Assembly (NCBI GenBank): GCA_020746875.1
Contig: JAGTJL010000009.1
Span: forward strand, 1,116,001-1,180,000
Reading direction: 5' to 3'
DNA: 64,000 nucleotides
From: Rhexocercosporidium sp. MPI-PUGE-AT-0058
Taxonomy: Eukaryota > Ascomycota > Leotiomycetes > Helotiales
Shown here: one piece after another, positions 45,301 to 56,082 of the stretch
How the letters are laid out: every line of letters begins with the position of its first letter
Position numbering within the stretch: position 1 is the stretch's first letter
Made by a program: the position numbers and the translations under genes
Notes under the pieces: model-generated
The model's database searches: none
What the model was told of the DNA's origin: nothing
What the model saw: the letters and a program-made list of their open reading frames with translations, nothing else

Positions 45301-45318
45301 AACATTATTGGATTGCAT
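39351..45318 (-). CDS. large RhoGAP-domain protein
   Basis: Four exons are read: 45318-44965, 44908-44864, 44814-43560 and 43507-39351, about 1,936 residues. The RhoGAP domain occupies roughly residues 180-450, with the arginine finger in GVFRVPGSQSIV (Arg at about 258), and later AVFGLLSMIGRAAE and MGYGPLGVVFGPLL. The remaining 1,450 residues are mostly disordered, Ser/Pro/Lys-rich, with charged helical segments near the middle and a coiled coil near the C-terminus (IQRQLSEKTEEIQHLKQQL). The protein would switch off a Rho-family GTPase, with effects on polarity or cytoskeleton. The frame is open upstream to 45507 without an ATG, so the true start may lie in an unrecognised exon; 45318 is the first in-frame ATG. 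The 43559-43508 intron uses the acceptor that keeps frame (RFTRQMNNEDG). Confidence 0.82.
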
Positions 45319-45782
45319 CGTGGCGTGCGGAGTAGGTGCTCTGATAATCTGTAAGTTTGAAGGTGTTCCAGCAGAGAATCTTGGGTTCCGTTTGTCAACA
45401 AAGGCTTCTGAAGTACCGCCTTCGAGGTTCTCGAACACACCTGCAGTTTTTGGAATCAACGGACTTTTGCCACTGTGTTCCTTCCTACCTGATCCAGCAC
45501 TCTGCAACCGAAGAACCTAAATGGTCGGACGAGTGGTGATGTGAATCTTTATTGCTCTTTCATGCTCCGGGCCTCTCCCCATTACAAAGTACCTAGTTTC
45601 TGATGTAGAAGATAAGGAAATGCCCGTTTCGAGAAAACAAAATGGTATTATGGACGGAAGAGAGGACCAAGGAAATCTAGTAAACCTCGCCTCATAATGT
45701 GCCAAATCTCGCCCATACGCCTTTTCGCTATGCAACGCCTTTCATGCCCCTGAGACCCTGCTAAATCCAGCCCGTTTCCCGC

Positions 45783-47160
45783 TCATTCCTCGGTCTCACC
45801 ATAGAGAAGAACGTACTTGAAGATATCCGAAAGAGAAATGACCCCTCTCAAGCGGTTCTCATCGTCAATCACAACCAGCCGGTGAACTCTGGATTTTCGA
45901 ATCGTGTCGAAGATCGAGTCTAGTCTGTCCTCTTCGCTACAGGTATATATACCAGCGAAGTCCTCTGCTCTTTTCAACAAGGCCTCTCCAACACTCGTAG
46001 TAAGCTCGTCGTATGCGCCGCCCTTGATAATGGTGATGACATCGACAGCCTCGAACACGTTCAGAACACGCCTGCTCTCATCCAGGATGGGAACACTGGA
46101 GATGCTGTATTTCACCATCATGTGGATGACGTCGATCACGGATGTGTCCATGTTTGCCGTCTGCAGGTCGCCGTATGTGCCGAGACCGATTTCCGAGACA
46201 CTCTTCTTGAGGAACTCCGTCTCGGTCACATTGACGGCGATGAACTTCAGAAGTCTGTATTGTGTAATCACGCTGACTACCATCTCCCGACCAGTTTCAT
46301 CATCGATATCAACGAGGGGAATTCTCCGAGCTCGAGTCTTCAACATCTGTCGGCATGCTTCGTAGAGAGGGCGCGCGGGATGAACGGATAGTGTCTCCAG
46401 AGGAGATACGCCAATGGCCCTCTCGATATCTGCAATACGTTCAGCCTATTGCTCTACTTAGGTGTGCCAATTTCTGCCCTACCTCTCAAGCTGCTCAGCC
46501 GGAACTGGTCGATCTGGCTGAGAGCGTCTGGGTTCTGCCAGTAGTATTGAACAACATTGATGTAGTCGGAAGTCGTGAGGAGGCCAGCGAAAGTCGAAGT
46601 GTGCGAGTCCCAAAGGGGAGCAGAGACAATTCCTAGCAAAGAAATCAGTAGAATCCGTGGTGGTGGAGAGGCACAGGACTAACCGTTTTGGAGGAGGATC
46701 GTTAAGCTCTTCTTGACAAGCAGGTCTGTGTTGAGAATGATGAGGCGAAAGGATAGAGGGAGAACGTCATAACTCGTCCGAATCTTGAGGAACTCGCGGA
46801 TCGCGTTCTGTGTGTTTGAACTTTGTCAGCCTCGCAGGGTCCTCGCAGTTCACTTCATGATCCATTCACGCAGGTCCAAGAGCAGAACAACCCCGCGCCA
46901 GCTCCCACTCTCTCTCCTATGCGGCCACTGACCTGGGGGCGAACGATAGAGGGGACAAGACGGGAGGGAACAGGGGAACGTACCAATCCCTTGAACTGGT
47001 CCTGATCAACAGCGGTCACCGGCTTATCCTGCATCGCGCGATTCTGACCTCGGGGAAGAAGAAAAGTCGAAGGTTGGGCAATCAGCGTTGGCTCGTGACC
47101 AAATCTAGCGACGTTTGTTGGCGCAGCCGCCGGCCGTGTGTCTTCAGCCGTATCAGACAT
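45783..47160 (-). CDS. SNF4: AMP-activated kinase gamma subunit
   Basis: Exons 47160-46984, 46807-46684, 46632-46483 and 46429-45783 encode 365 residues. After a disordered N-terminus come four CBS repeats: FLKIRTSYDVLPLSF and IVSAPLWDSHTSTFAGLLTTSDYINVV; ARPLYEACRQMLKTRARRIP with MVVSVITQYRLLKFI; MDTSVIDVIHMMVKYSISSVP with VFEAVDVITII; and LDSIFDTIRKSRVHRLVVID with LRGVISLSDIFKYVLLY. Spacing and sequence match yeast Snf4. It binds adenine nucleotides and activates the SNF1 kinase complex that controls carbon use and energy stress. Only about 270-460 bases separate it from the RhoGAP start downstream. Confidence 0.94.
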
Positions 47161-49177
47161 GGATAATCGTGGGTGACATCTAGAGGCGTGGGGAGTGATG
47201 GATGGTATGAAGCTCTCCTGCAACAATGGAAGAAGGCAATGCGCTGGTTGGAAAATTAAAGGTGAATAGATTTGGAGGTGAGGTTGAGTCTGGAAACAAA
47301 GTCCACTCTATCAAAAGCGAGGTCTTTTCTGGAGATGCAGCGGTGGGATGAGATGGGGTTGAGGGAGAGATCGACGTGGGGTTGGAATTCACATGGGAAG
47401 TGGGACAAGGAGCTTGAAGCGGTAAAGCGTGATCTGACACGGTCAAACGTTTTTCCCCGGCCGAAAGAGAGGCAGCAAGTCGTGCCGTGCCGCGCCGATT
47501 ATCTAGGTTGATTGAGGTGGACTGAATCAGCCCAAAGGAATAGTATTCAAAACGCCGTTGTGCTTTAACATATTGAATAGTTGCGCAGATATAATTCATT
47601 ATGTCGTCCCACTTCCACCTTTTTGTTGCAATACTCGGACCTGGACCTGGAAACTGACAGAACCGTGACTATGACCAATCATCGGGACCTCAGCGAACTC
47701 CTCCTTATCTGGCTGCAATTAGCCGCTATCATGGATACCTCTGCCAGAAGAAAAAAGTCGGTGGAACCCCACATGAACCTCCTGTTCATGTGGGCCTAGT
47801 TTCAAGTTCTTTGTTGACATTGGAAAAGTTGGAGGGGATATCAGATCAGTTCTGGCTTTGTCGTCAGCAACTTTTGACAGACGCAATGAGGAGTGGGTTT
47901 TGTTACCTTGAACTTATGAATATCAGACCTCTGGGCCTACTGATGGCTATTGCTTGATATTCGGCCTCTACGGCAGTGGCCTCTGGAGGAATATGTCAAC
48001 ATTTAGGAGAACTCGGGAAATATTGGAAGAGTTAACCTCCGGGGACCACTGCCGTGGAGGCCGAGTATTTTTTGCTAAGAATAAGTAACAAGATTCGATG
48101 ATGTATATTCTCAGAACAGTATCTTGAGGTTCTCATGGCTCAAGTGAATTTACATCTAGCGAATCTACAAGAATTTTCTATTTAGACTTTCTGTGGGTAG
48201 AAAGCCTGCCTTGAGATATGACGAGGACGAGGCTACTGGGAAGCAAAATGTCGATGCAGAACAGCTCCAGAGAAGTTTATGGAAAAATCATTGCAGATCT
48301 GCCTTGAGCATAACACAAATCTCCAGGTTACCGTATGAGACAGCCAACAAGAGCCGTGTTACCATGGTAGAGTTGTCATATTTATGTTGCTTGTGTTGCT
48401 CATTCCCTCTTTCCGAACTTCTCACCACCTAGGTAGGTTGGTAGACTAGGCTTCAGCCCAGCTCTCAACACTCCACAGCTAGTTGAGTATGTGGCTATGG
48501 CTTTTCCCACCATCACACACACCGTTTCAGGGTCCAAAACCGCAGAAGAACGTCTCTTGACTTTTATGAGAGACAACTGGAGTCGTCTGATACATCATAT
48601 AAACAAGCATGTGATGCGTGGTAACGGCTGCAGGGAATGAAGAGGAAGGGGATGTGGAGGGAGGTTGAGAGACAGAAAATGCATAAGCGAGGGAAGCTAT
48701 GCCTGGGTTGGGCTTGGGCTTGCTTGCTTCCCGCGCACCTGCCTCTGCCTGGTGCTTCCTTGGCGCCTGCCGCGCCGACGTAGCATGGCATGGCAAGTGC
48801 AAGTGCAGCATTCTGACTGAACCCGAGAGCAGAGCTTCTCGGTGCCCGCCCGTATCTCGAGACGGACCAAACCTTCATTCAGCTTCCTCCCCAGATCGTT
48901 CAAACCCGACTGGCCAGGGCAAGCTCGACTCGACTCAACCCTAACTTTACAGACTGCGACGTCTCCATCGCCTTCCTTACTCCTTCTACTTCTCCTCGAT
49001 TCTTTGTGCCTTTCGCCGTGCATGGTCCTCGAGCCTCTCTTCAAATCAAATCCACGCTTTCGACCTGACGCATCCTATTGACTTCGCTTTGCCCACCCAC
49101 CAGCCAGCTCTTATTCCACCAAAACAATTGAACTCGACTACCATACACTACCAGTCCTGCGGGACCAACCTTTGGAG
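47161..49177. other. 2-kb intergenic region with MITE-like element
   Basis: Divergent promoters for SNF4 (minus) and VAC8 (plus) bracket this stretch. It contains the 110-bp inverted-repeat element at 47958-48067. The stretch 48900-49080 is CT-rich on the plus strand, consistent with the VAC8 leader. No other gene is supported. Confidence 0.5.
47958..48067. mobile_element. 110-bp TA-flanked MITE-like element
   Basis: The left end (47958-47988, TATTCGGCCTCTACGGCAGT...) and the reverse complement of the right end (48037-48067, TACTCGGCCTCCACGGCAGT...) match at about 25 of 31 positions, nearly all differences being C/T. A TA dinucleotide sits at both outer ends, the target duplication expected for Tc1/mariner-like elements. 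The interior is 48 bases and non-coding. A short non-autonomous element is the best explanation. Confidence 0.7.
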
Positions 49178-51259
49178 ATGGGTGCCTGCGGATCGTCATG
49201 CTGCGGAGGTATGAAGACTCTCCTGCAAGGAGGAAGCTTCCGGGCTCGTGCTGACGATACACAGGCAAATCTCGCGATGGCCTCTACGAGCCAGTATTAG
49301 CGGAGAGTGAACGAGAGGCTGTGGCAGATCTCTTACAGTATCTAGAAAACGTACGACACGCTCCTCCCATCACTGTACTGTACACGGCGGCTGATGACCA
49401 TAGCGTGGCGAGACTGACTTCTTTTCCGGCGAACCTCTACGAGCTTTGAGTACCTTGGTCTTTTCAGATAACGTCGACCTACAACGGAGCGCAAGTTTGA
49501 CATTCGCAGAGATCACAGAGCGAGGTACGTTTGACATGGGTGGAGCAGATGCCCGGCGATTCAAGCTTGCATGCTATCAGAAGAGATCCTGGGGTCCATT
49601 TCTGGAGGATCCTCTTCTTTCTTCAATGCTTGGTATCAGATGAAAGTCGTGAATGGGTTGCTAACGGTGTCACAGATGTTCGTGAAGTTGACCGCGATAC
49701 CTTGGAGCCAATCCTCTTCCTCCTTCAAAGCCCCGATATCGAAGTTCAAAGAGCTGCCAGTGCTGCGTTGGGAAATCTTGCTGTTAATAGTGAGTTGTGC
49801 CCAGAGTATTGTAGACAATTTTTAACACTTCCCAGCCGAGAATAAAGTTGCCATTGTACTCCTTGGTGGCCTCACGCCTCTTATCCGCCAGATGATGTCG
49901 CCCAATGTCGAGGTCCAATGCAATGCGGTTGGATGCATCACAAACCTGGCAACTCACGAGGACAATAAGGCAAAGATTGCCCGGTCAGGAGCATTAGGGC
50001 CACTGACCCGTTTGGCAAAATCGAAGGACATGCGAGTACAGAGAAATGCCACAGGAGCTCTATTGAACATGACACATTCTGGTAGGTTTATATATTAGTT
50101 CGCAGCGGTCCAAAGCTAACGATCTGCAGATGAAAACCGACAACAGCTAGTAAACGCAGGAGCTATTCCAGTGCTGGTTCAACTCCTCTCCTCTTCGGAT
50201 GTCGATGTTCAATACTATTGCACCACTGCCCTCAGCAACATTGCTGTCGATGCGAATAACCGAAAGAAGCTGGCCCAAAATGAGAACCGACTTGTCCAAT
50301 CTTTGGTCAACCTGATGGATTCCTCCTCACCAAAGGTCCAATGCCAGGCCGCTTTAGCTCTACGAAATTTGGCATCTGATGAGAAATACCAACTCGAAAT
50401 TGTGCGCGCTCGAGGACTAGCTCCACTACTCCGACTTTTACAATCTTCATACCTACCTTTAATTCTTTCTGCTGTCGCTTGTATACGCAACATCTCGATC
50501 CACCCACTCAATGAATCGCCCATCATAGATGCTGGTTTCTTGAAGCCTTTGGTCGACCTTTTAGGATCTACCGACAACGAGGAGATTCAATGCCACGCTA
50601 TCTCTACTCTACGCAATTTGGCCGCCAGTTCAGACCGCAACAAGGCGTTGGTTTTGGAAGCTGGTGCTGTACAGAAGTGCAAGCAACTTGTTCTCGATGT
50701 GCCTCTAAGTGTGCAGTCGGAGATGACTGCAGCAATTGCTGTTCTAGCTCTTAGTGATGACCTAAAGAGCCATCTCTTGAACTTGGGCGTATTCGACGTG
50801 CTTATTCCATTGACAGACTCCCAAAGCATTGAAGTTCAAGGTAACAGCGCTGCTGCTTTGGGCAATTTGTCTTCCAAAGGTATGGAGTCCTTGTCCTAGC
50901 ATCACAAACACTTGCTAACAGGTGCCGTAGTGGGCGACTACTCCATCTTCATCCAGGATTGGACGGAGCCAAATGGAGGAATCCATGGCTACTTGAAGCG
51001 TTTCCTCGCCAGTGGAGATGCAACCTTCCAGCACATTGCAATCTGGACTCTGCTCCAACTCCTTGAATCCGAGGACAAGAAGTTGATCAACCTGATTGGA
51101 AAATCCGAGGAGATTGTACAGATGATCAAGACAATTGCCGATACCCAGATTGAATCAGATGACGAGGGTGAAGAGGATGGTGAAGGGGAGGTGGTCCAGC
51201 TTGCACAACGATCCCTACAACTTCTTGGGCAAAACAAGCCATCCCACATCGAGGGTTGA
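49178..51259 (+). CDS. VAC8: vacuolar armadillo-repeat protein
   Basis: Seven exons: 49178-49208, 49265-49350, 49404-49524, 49676-49789, 49836-50081, 50130-50879 and 50931-51259, giving 558 residues, the usual Vac8 length. The N-terminus [11 protein letters not shown] has Gly2 for myristoylation and Cys4, Cys8 and Cys9 for palmitoylation, as in yeast. About twelve armadillo repeats follow, each with a pattern such as [42 protein letters not shown] and [14 protein letters not shown]. The C-terminus is acidic ([17 protein letters not shown]). Vac8 sits on the vacuole membrane and acts in vacuole inheritance, fusion, nucleus-vacuole contacts and Cvt autophagy. The last intron offers two in-frame acceptors nine bases apart. 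Confidence 0.95.
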
Positions 51260-51710
51260 ACCGTACCGTATGTTCCGGTTTAGAATTTCTGCTTTGTTCT
51301 GCATTTTGGCTGGAAGGCGAGGTGTTTGGCGCATTTAACGAGGGCATACTTTAGTAGCGAGCATTGACGGAGCCGCGGGCGAGGGCGAGGCTCTCTGAGG
51401 TTGATGGCCAAATGAGGCAACCGCAGCCATCCTTTTCGCACATGTTTCATTCGACGTTTCCCTCCTACCTGTCGCCGTTCATACAGGGGCATTTCGAGGC
51501 TTATTCCATGTAATTAGATAGGACTTTTATGATATCCACCACAGCTTCGAATTCAAATGTATCATTCGACTTTGGTTCTTGAATGACTGTGCCTATGCAA
51601 CAGTGTATAGTGAGTGATATTACAAGTGTCCGAACGCCACGCTCCTGAAAATGCCCGCATTTCCCAGTCCCATCCTGATAGCATACACATGTACATGTAC
51701 AAATAGTGGG
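51260..51710. other. convergent 3' region
   Basis: 451 bases between the VAC8 stop and the IMP1 stop on the opposite strand. Presumably 3' UTRs. No other feature. Confidence 0.45.
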
Positions 51711-52347
51711 TTACTGTACAACTTCGAGCCCATTTTCTATCCATTTCCTCTCTTTCCATGGGAATACCTTCGCCACAACCTTCCCTTTGATCAAAGCCAT
51801 GGGCATCGGACCGAAATGCCTCGAGTCCCTTGAGTACGGTAGGTTATCGCCAACTACCCAACAATGCCCTTTGGGAATCTAGTTCAATCTCAGTCTAAGC
51901 TCTCACATCTGTGGGTAATCAAGTTCGTAATGGGATACTTAGAGGTGTATATAAGAACCATGCAAAGGGGGAAGAAAACAAGCAACCAAAACAAACACAA
52001 CTTACCATCAACATCTCCCCTCCCCCCACACCCATCCCCATTCCAGGCGTATCCCTCCCCACGAAATCCCCTTCCAACCCAATAACGCGTTTAATAACCC
52101 TCTCACCCGGCTGCACCACCGAGTCGAAACTCACGACATCGCCTACCACCACTCCCCGGCCGCGTCTATACCCCTTATCGATCAGTACCATATCGCCAAC
52201 TACCTCGATAGTGGGGAGCATAGACGCTCCGGATGTGGGAACGAGTGAGTAGCCATAAGTTACAAAGACATGCGCGAGGAGAATGGTCTTTAGGGATGCG
52301 GAGAGCAGGCGCAGGGGGTGGGATGCGTAGCGGTTGAGGAGGGTCAT
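51711..52347 (-). CDS. IMP1: mitochondrial inner-membrane signal peptidase subunit 1
   Basis: Two exons, 52347-52006 and 51878-51711, encode 169 residues. After an N-terminal membrane segment (LKTILLAHVFVTYGYSLVP) comes the S26 nucleophile motif SGASMLPT (Ser at about 42). The catalytic Lys is in GERVIKRVIGLEGD (Lys at about 86). After the intron, the conserved GHCWVVGDNLPYSRDSRHFG box completes the fold. Imp1 with Imp2 removes sorting signals from intermembrane-space proteins, on the outer face of the inner membrane. The Ser-Met pair (SM) typical of S26A peptidases is intact. It shares a 303-base promoter with mitochondrial IF3. Confidence 0.92.
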
Positions 52348-52650
52348 GGCATACTGTTTTTGGTCTCGTTCGTATTTCCTTTTGAGTCTTGGGATCTTCT
52401 ATGATCGGTATGATGTCTCTCCACTGCTAGATCCCTGGATTGAGTTGAGGGAAGTAGAGTGGCTGATGTTGAGTTTATTGTTGTTGAAAGTCACGAGACG
52501 AGGCTGGAAGCTCGGATGAAAGTTCGAGATGTTTTTTTTGCCCTGCTCGGTTGAGCTCCGAACGAGCAAGCTTGTTCCAACATCCACCACAACTTGCCCA
52601 GTTCCTAACCTTTAGTGAACGCAGCACGCTGTTATAATACCACCACAACC
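52348..52650. promoter_or_regulatory. bidirectional promoter of IMP1 and AIM23
   Basis: 303 bases separate two divergent start codons. Both genes encode mitochondrial proteins. A shared promoter is inferred from geometry. I did not identify specific binding sites with confidence. Confidence 0.55.
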
Positions 52651-53469
52651 ATGCGAAGCTCAAGATGTGTATTCAGCTCAGCCACAGCTTTACATCGCGT
52701 ATTCATCGCGCCAATTGAAGTGCAGACCCATGTACAGCTGCAAATCCGTCGCCTTGCCTTCGCAACAACACCATCACAACCACGGCTACGCCCTCGTACG
52801 CAATACAATGCTCTCATCCCCGAACCACAAAAGAGACATGTCTCCCTCCACCGCGCCGAGAAATCCCGCCTCCCCCGCGACGACGAAATAACATCCTGGT
52901 CCGTAACACTGGTCGACGCAGACGGGAAACTAACCGACCCGCGCTCCACGCACGAAATCCTCTCCAGCATCGACCGCAAAACCGAATCCCTCGTCGTCAT
53001 CGTGCCCGGAGAGCCAGGCGTGCCTCCGATATGCAAGATCCTGAACAAGCAGCACATGCGGGAGACGGAGAAGGCGAAGCAGAAAGCCGCGAGGGGGGCG
53101 GGCGTCACGCAGAAGACGATGGAGTTGAATTGGGCGATTGAGAGGAATGATCTGGGGCATCGGATGGGGAAGTTGAGGGGCTGGTTGGAGAAGGGGTGGA
53201 GGGTTGAGGTTGTGCTTGCGGGGAAGAAGAAGGGGAGGAAGGCGAGTGAGGAGGAGGGGGAGGGGTTGGTGGGGACTATTAGGGGGATTGTGGAGGAGGT
53301 GGGTGCGAGGGAGATGAAGCCTGCGGAAGGGAAGATGTTGGGGCAGTTGACACTGTATTTGGAGGGGAAGGAGATGAAGAAGGGGAAGGGTGGTGGTGGT
53401 GGTGGTGAGGTGAAGAAAGAAGCTGGCGACGAGGAGGCTGTGAAGGGCTCAAGATCAGTGGATAAGTGA
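52651..53469 (+). CDS. AIM23: mitochondrial translation initiation factor 3
   Basis: Single exon, 272 residues from ATG 52651 (MRSSRCVFSSATALHRVF), a Ser/Arg-rich mitochondrial targeting sequence. The IF3 N-domain follows (SWSVTLVDADGKLTDPRSTH ... PGVPPICKILNKQHM), then the linker (ETEKAKQKAARG) and the C-domain (KTMELNWAIERNDLGHRMGK, LRGWLEKGWRVEVVLAGKKK). This matches bacterial IF3 organisation. Yeast Aim23 is the counterpart. The C-terminal tail is Lys/Gly-rich with a run of glycines. It would help start-codon selection and subunit dissociation on mitoribosomes. Confidence 0.87.
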   Translation: MRSSRCVFSSATALHRVFIAPIEVQTHVQLQIRRLAFATTPSQPRLRPRTQYNALIPEPQKRHVSLHRAEKSRLPRDDEITSWSVTLVDADGKLTDPRSTHEILSSIDRKTESLVVIVPGEPGVPPICKILNKQHMRETEKAKQKAARGAGVTQKTMELNWAIERNDLGHRMGKLRGWLEKGWRVEVVLAGKKKGRKASEEEGEGLVGTIRGIVEEVGAREMKPAEGKMLGQLTLYLEGKEMKKGKGGGGGGEVKKEAGDEEAVKGSRSVDK

Positions 53470-53755
53470 GACAGCGAGGTGGCTGTGATTGATGGGCCCT
53501 TAGATGAGAAGATAGAGGTGTATATCAGTGTATTGAATTGTGATGGAAAGAAGTGTACATATAAAGAAGGTCTAGATTCGACTGCTGTACATGAGATAGA
53601 GCTCGAAAGAACTATAAATAATCATATATCAATAGAACATTTTAAATCAAGGCGGCACTCCAGACCACTTTACCGCTGGCTTTCAACGCATCAGGATACA
53701 ACACAATTCAACAAGACCGAGCTTCCGCCTCTGGAGAGACCACACACCCACCCCA

Positions 53756-54866
53756 TCAAAGCACAAACCCCTCCAACACCTCTCTCGTCCTCTTCCCGAC
53801 ATCATGATGTCTATTTTCCTCCCACACCTCACCTCCCTCCCCAAACTGATTACTCAAATGTCCCAAAAAGAAATCCAGATTCTTATCCGCCTGGGGAAAC
53901 GCGTCTTTGAACGTCTCGTAGATCTCCTTCACCTGCGGCTTCTTCTTCGCGTTTTGAATCTTCTTTTGAAAGAGTGCGAGGTACTTTTTGTTGTGCGCTA
54001 GGTCAGCGGCAGCCTCGAGTTCCCAGCCACGCTCAAGATGCCCGACGATTATCTTGGTGGGGGAGAGGGATTCTATAAGTGTTAGGGTCTGGTGGGGGAG
54101 GTGTCAGTATGGGGCTGGGATGAGAAAGGGAATGGGGAGTGGTACGTTTTGCCATGCGTGGAGGATTTGAGGGGTTTCGATTTCTTCGGCCCTGGAAAGG
54201 AAGATACTTGATCAGCCTAATACTCAATCATTCAATCACTTTCCTCAATTGGCTTGTCTCACCATAGGTGCGTACTCCTCCCATACATGGCATCGCCGAC
54301 AACGATAGTCTTCTCAGTCGGTAACCAAAACAACGTATGATCAACCGAGTCTCCCTGCACGGGACCCAACAGCATGATAGGACTACTCTCATTCCCCTCT
54401 AGTAGGATGAAACTATAGTTGTACGGATCAGGCTTCCTGGGCGCTTCGGGAACATTTTCTTTCCCGAAGACGGTAGGCCAGAATTTCACTTTCTCGTCGT
54501 ACTCGCGGTCGATTCCGGCACGGACGTAGGGCGCTGCGTAGAATCTTGCGGTGGGATTTGCGGAGAGGATTGGGTTGGCGGAGAAATAGTGGTCTGGAGG
54601 GGGTTGTTCATAAGTTGGGTGTGGTAGGGAGAAATTAGGAGGGAGGTAATGGGAGACTTACCAGGGTGGTGATGAGTTACGAAGACAGCTTGGAGCGGAA
54701 GAGAAGTTGTTTTCTTGATCCACTCGACGACTGAGTTGGCGTCGGGGATGAGGAAGGGAGGATCGACTAGGATTGCGGATTTAGTGCCTACGATTAGGGT
54801 TGTTACACTTGATAGTCCCTTTTCCGAGGATGAATGGATGTGTGTTTGAAGAGGTTGAGGTGCCAT
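53756..54866 (-). CDS. metallo-beta-lactamase-fold hydrolase
   Basis: Exons 54866-54662, 54593-54263, 54191-54146 and 54088-53756 encode 304 residues. Strand SAILVDPPFLIPDANSVVEW precedes the metal motif VTHHHPDHYF, whose Asp codon is split by the first intron. Further metal-site candidates are the Asp in GDSVDHTLFWLP and VVGDAMYG, and the His in IIVGHLERGWE. The C-terminal 80 residues are helical and Lys-rich (KKYLALFQKKIQNAKKKPQV). The sequence resembles small-molecule hydrolases of the fold rather than glyoxalase II or RNA nucleases. There is no signal peptide, so it is probably cytosolic. Substrate unknown. Confidence 0.83.
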
Positions 54867-56082
54867 TGCTACTTATACTCAAGTGTGAATAGCTCCAGGA
54901 TATATAGTTTTAGATCTGAAGAATAAGAAAGAGAAGAAAACGTATGTCTTGGAACCGTAGATTAATACTTAACGAGCTCTTGCCGTATAAACTACCGCAT
55001 CATTTCTGTTCTAGGTACATTTCCGTAATGATAACCAGTGCTCGGCAGTCTTTAAGTGATGAAGCAGGTGGGGTACATGAGGGGTTGGGGGATTTGCGAG
55101 ATGCGGGGTGATATAAGAACTACCGTGCTAGCTAGCACATCCATCAACCATAAGCAGGGAGAAAAGATGCTGCCGGATCTAAAGAAACACATAAACGTTT
55201 TCAAATACACTATTGAATAAACATTGAATTCCGGCCCTCAAACTTTCGGAATCCAAACAGTGCAGTACGTGTAGGAGTTCTGTATGATGACATGATGATT
55301 GACAATTGACAAGTTGCTTCTTCATAAGATGGAGCACCCCCCGAGTCGAATTCTTGCAATGTGAAACAAAAACTGAGAAGAATTTCATGATGTCTCTCCG
55401 AAGGGCCATACACCCAGCTTTGAGTTGGTAGAATAACATACTGAAAACTGAGAAGGAGATTATGGAGACAATCGCACAGATTTATGAACCATTGCCACAT
55501 TGTTGCAAACAGAATCTGCATTAAATGGAAGGTAGTTTGCAACAGTGAGGGCAGTTCAACTACGCCGCTAAAACCCATACCAGGTAGAAATCCATTTCAT
55601 CGTCATATTCTCGCTTGAGTTGTGGTGTTGTTATTTGCAAAGCCCCCCTGAATGAAGTCGCTTGGGATCGCATTCAGGCGAGCCACTGGCACGTGTTTGC
55701 GACAGGGGTTCGTCCGCCCCCCCGAAGCCCAATTCTTCAGCCTCCTAGCCTCACCTTTGCCATTTCCCAATTGCGACGATATATTGAAGGGTATCCTTCT
55801 AGACGAGAGCAGTGCTTCTGCAGATCCATCTTCCCCCAAACTCATTGCCCATGCAACCTTTCGACTTCCAAGCCTTACTGCGCAACATCATCGAGTCAAA
55901 CTCTACGTGAGTCACTTAGACACTTCGTCAAATCTCCAAACCCCACGTCGCGCTTCATTCCAGAAGCAACCACAATTTACCCAGCCGTTGTACCGAACAA
56001 TCACCAAACCGAATACAAAGAATCCATCGAACCTTGGGAAGTCCTAGAGAAGACGATCAGTGTTCGAACCGACAATTCCAAC
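54867..56082. other. 1.2-kb divergent intergenic region
   Basis: Lies between the starts of the metallo-hydrolase (minus) and GCD2 (plus). A plus-strand frame in phase with GCD2 is open from 55615, so part of it may be a 5' extension, or leader with an intron. Otherwise no feature. Confidence 0.4.
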
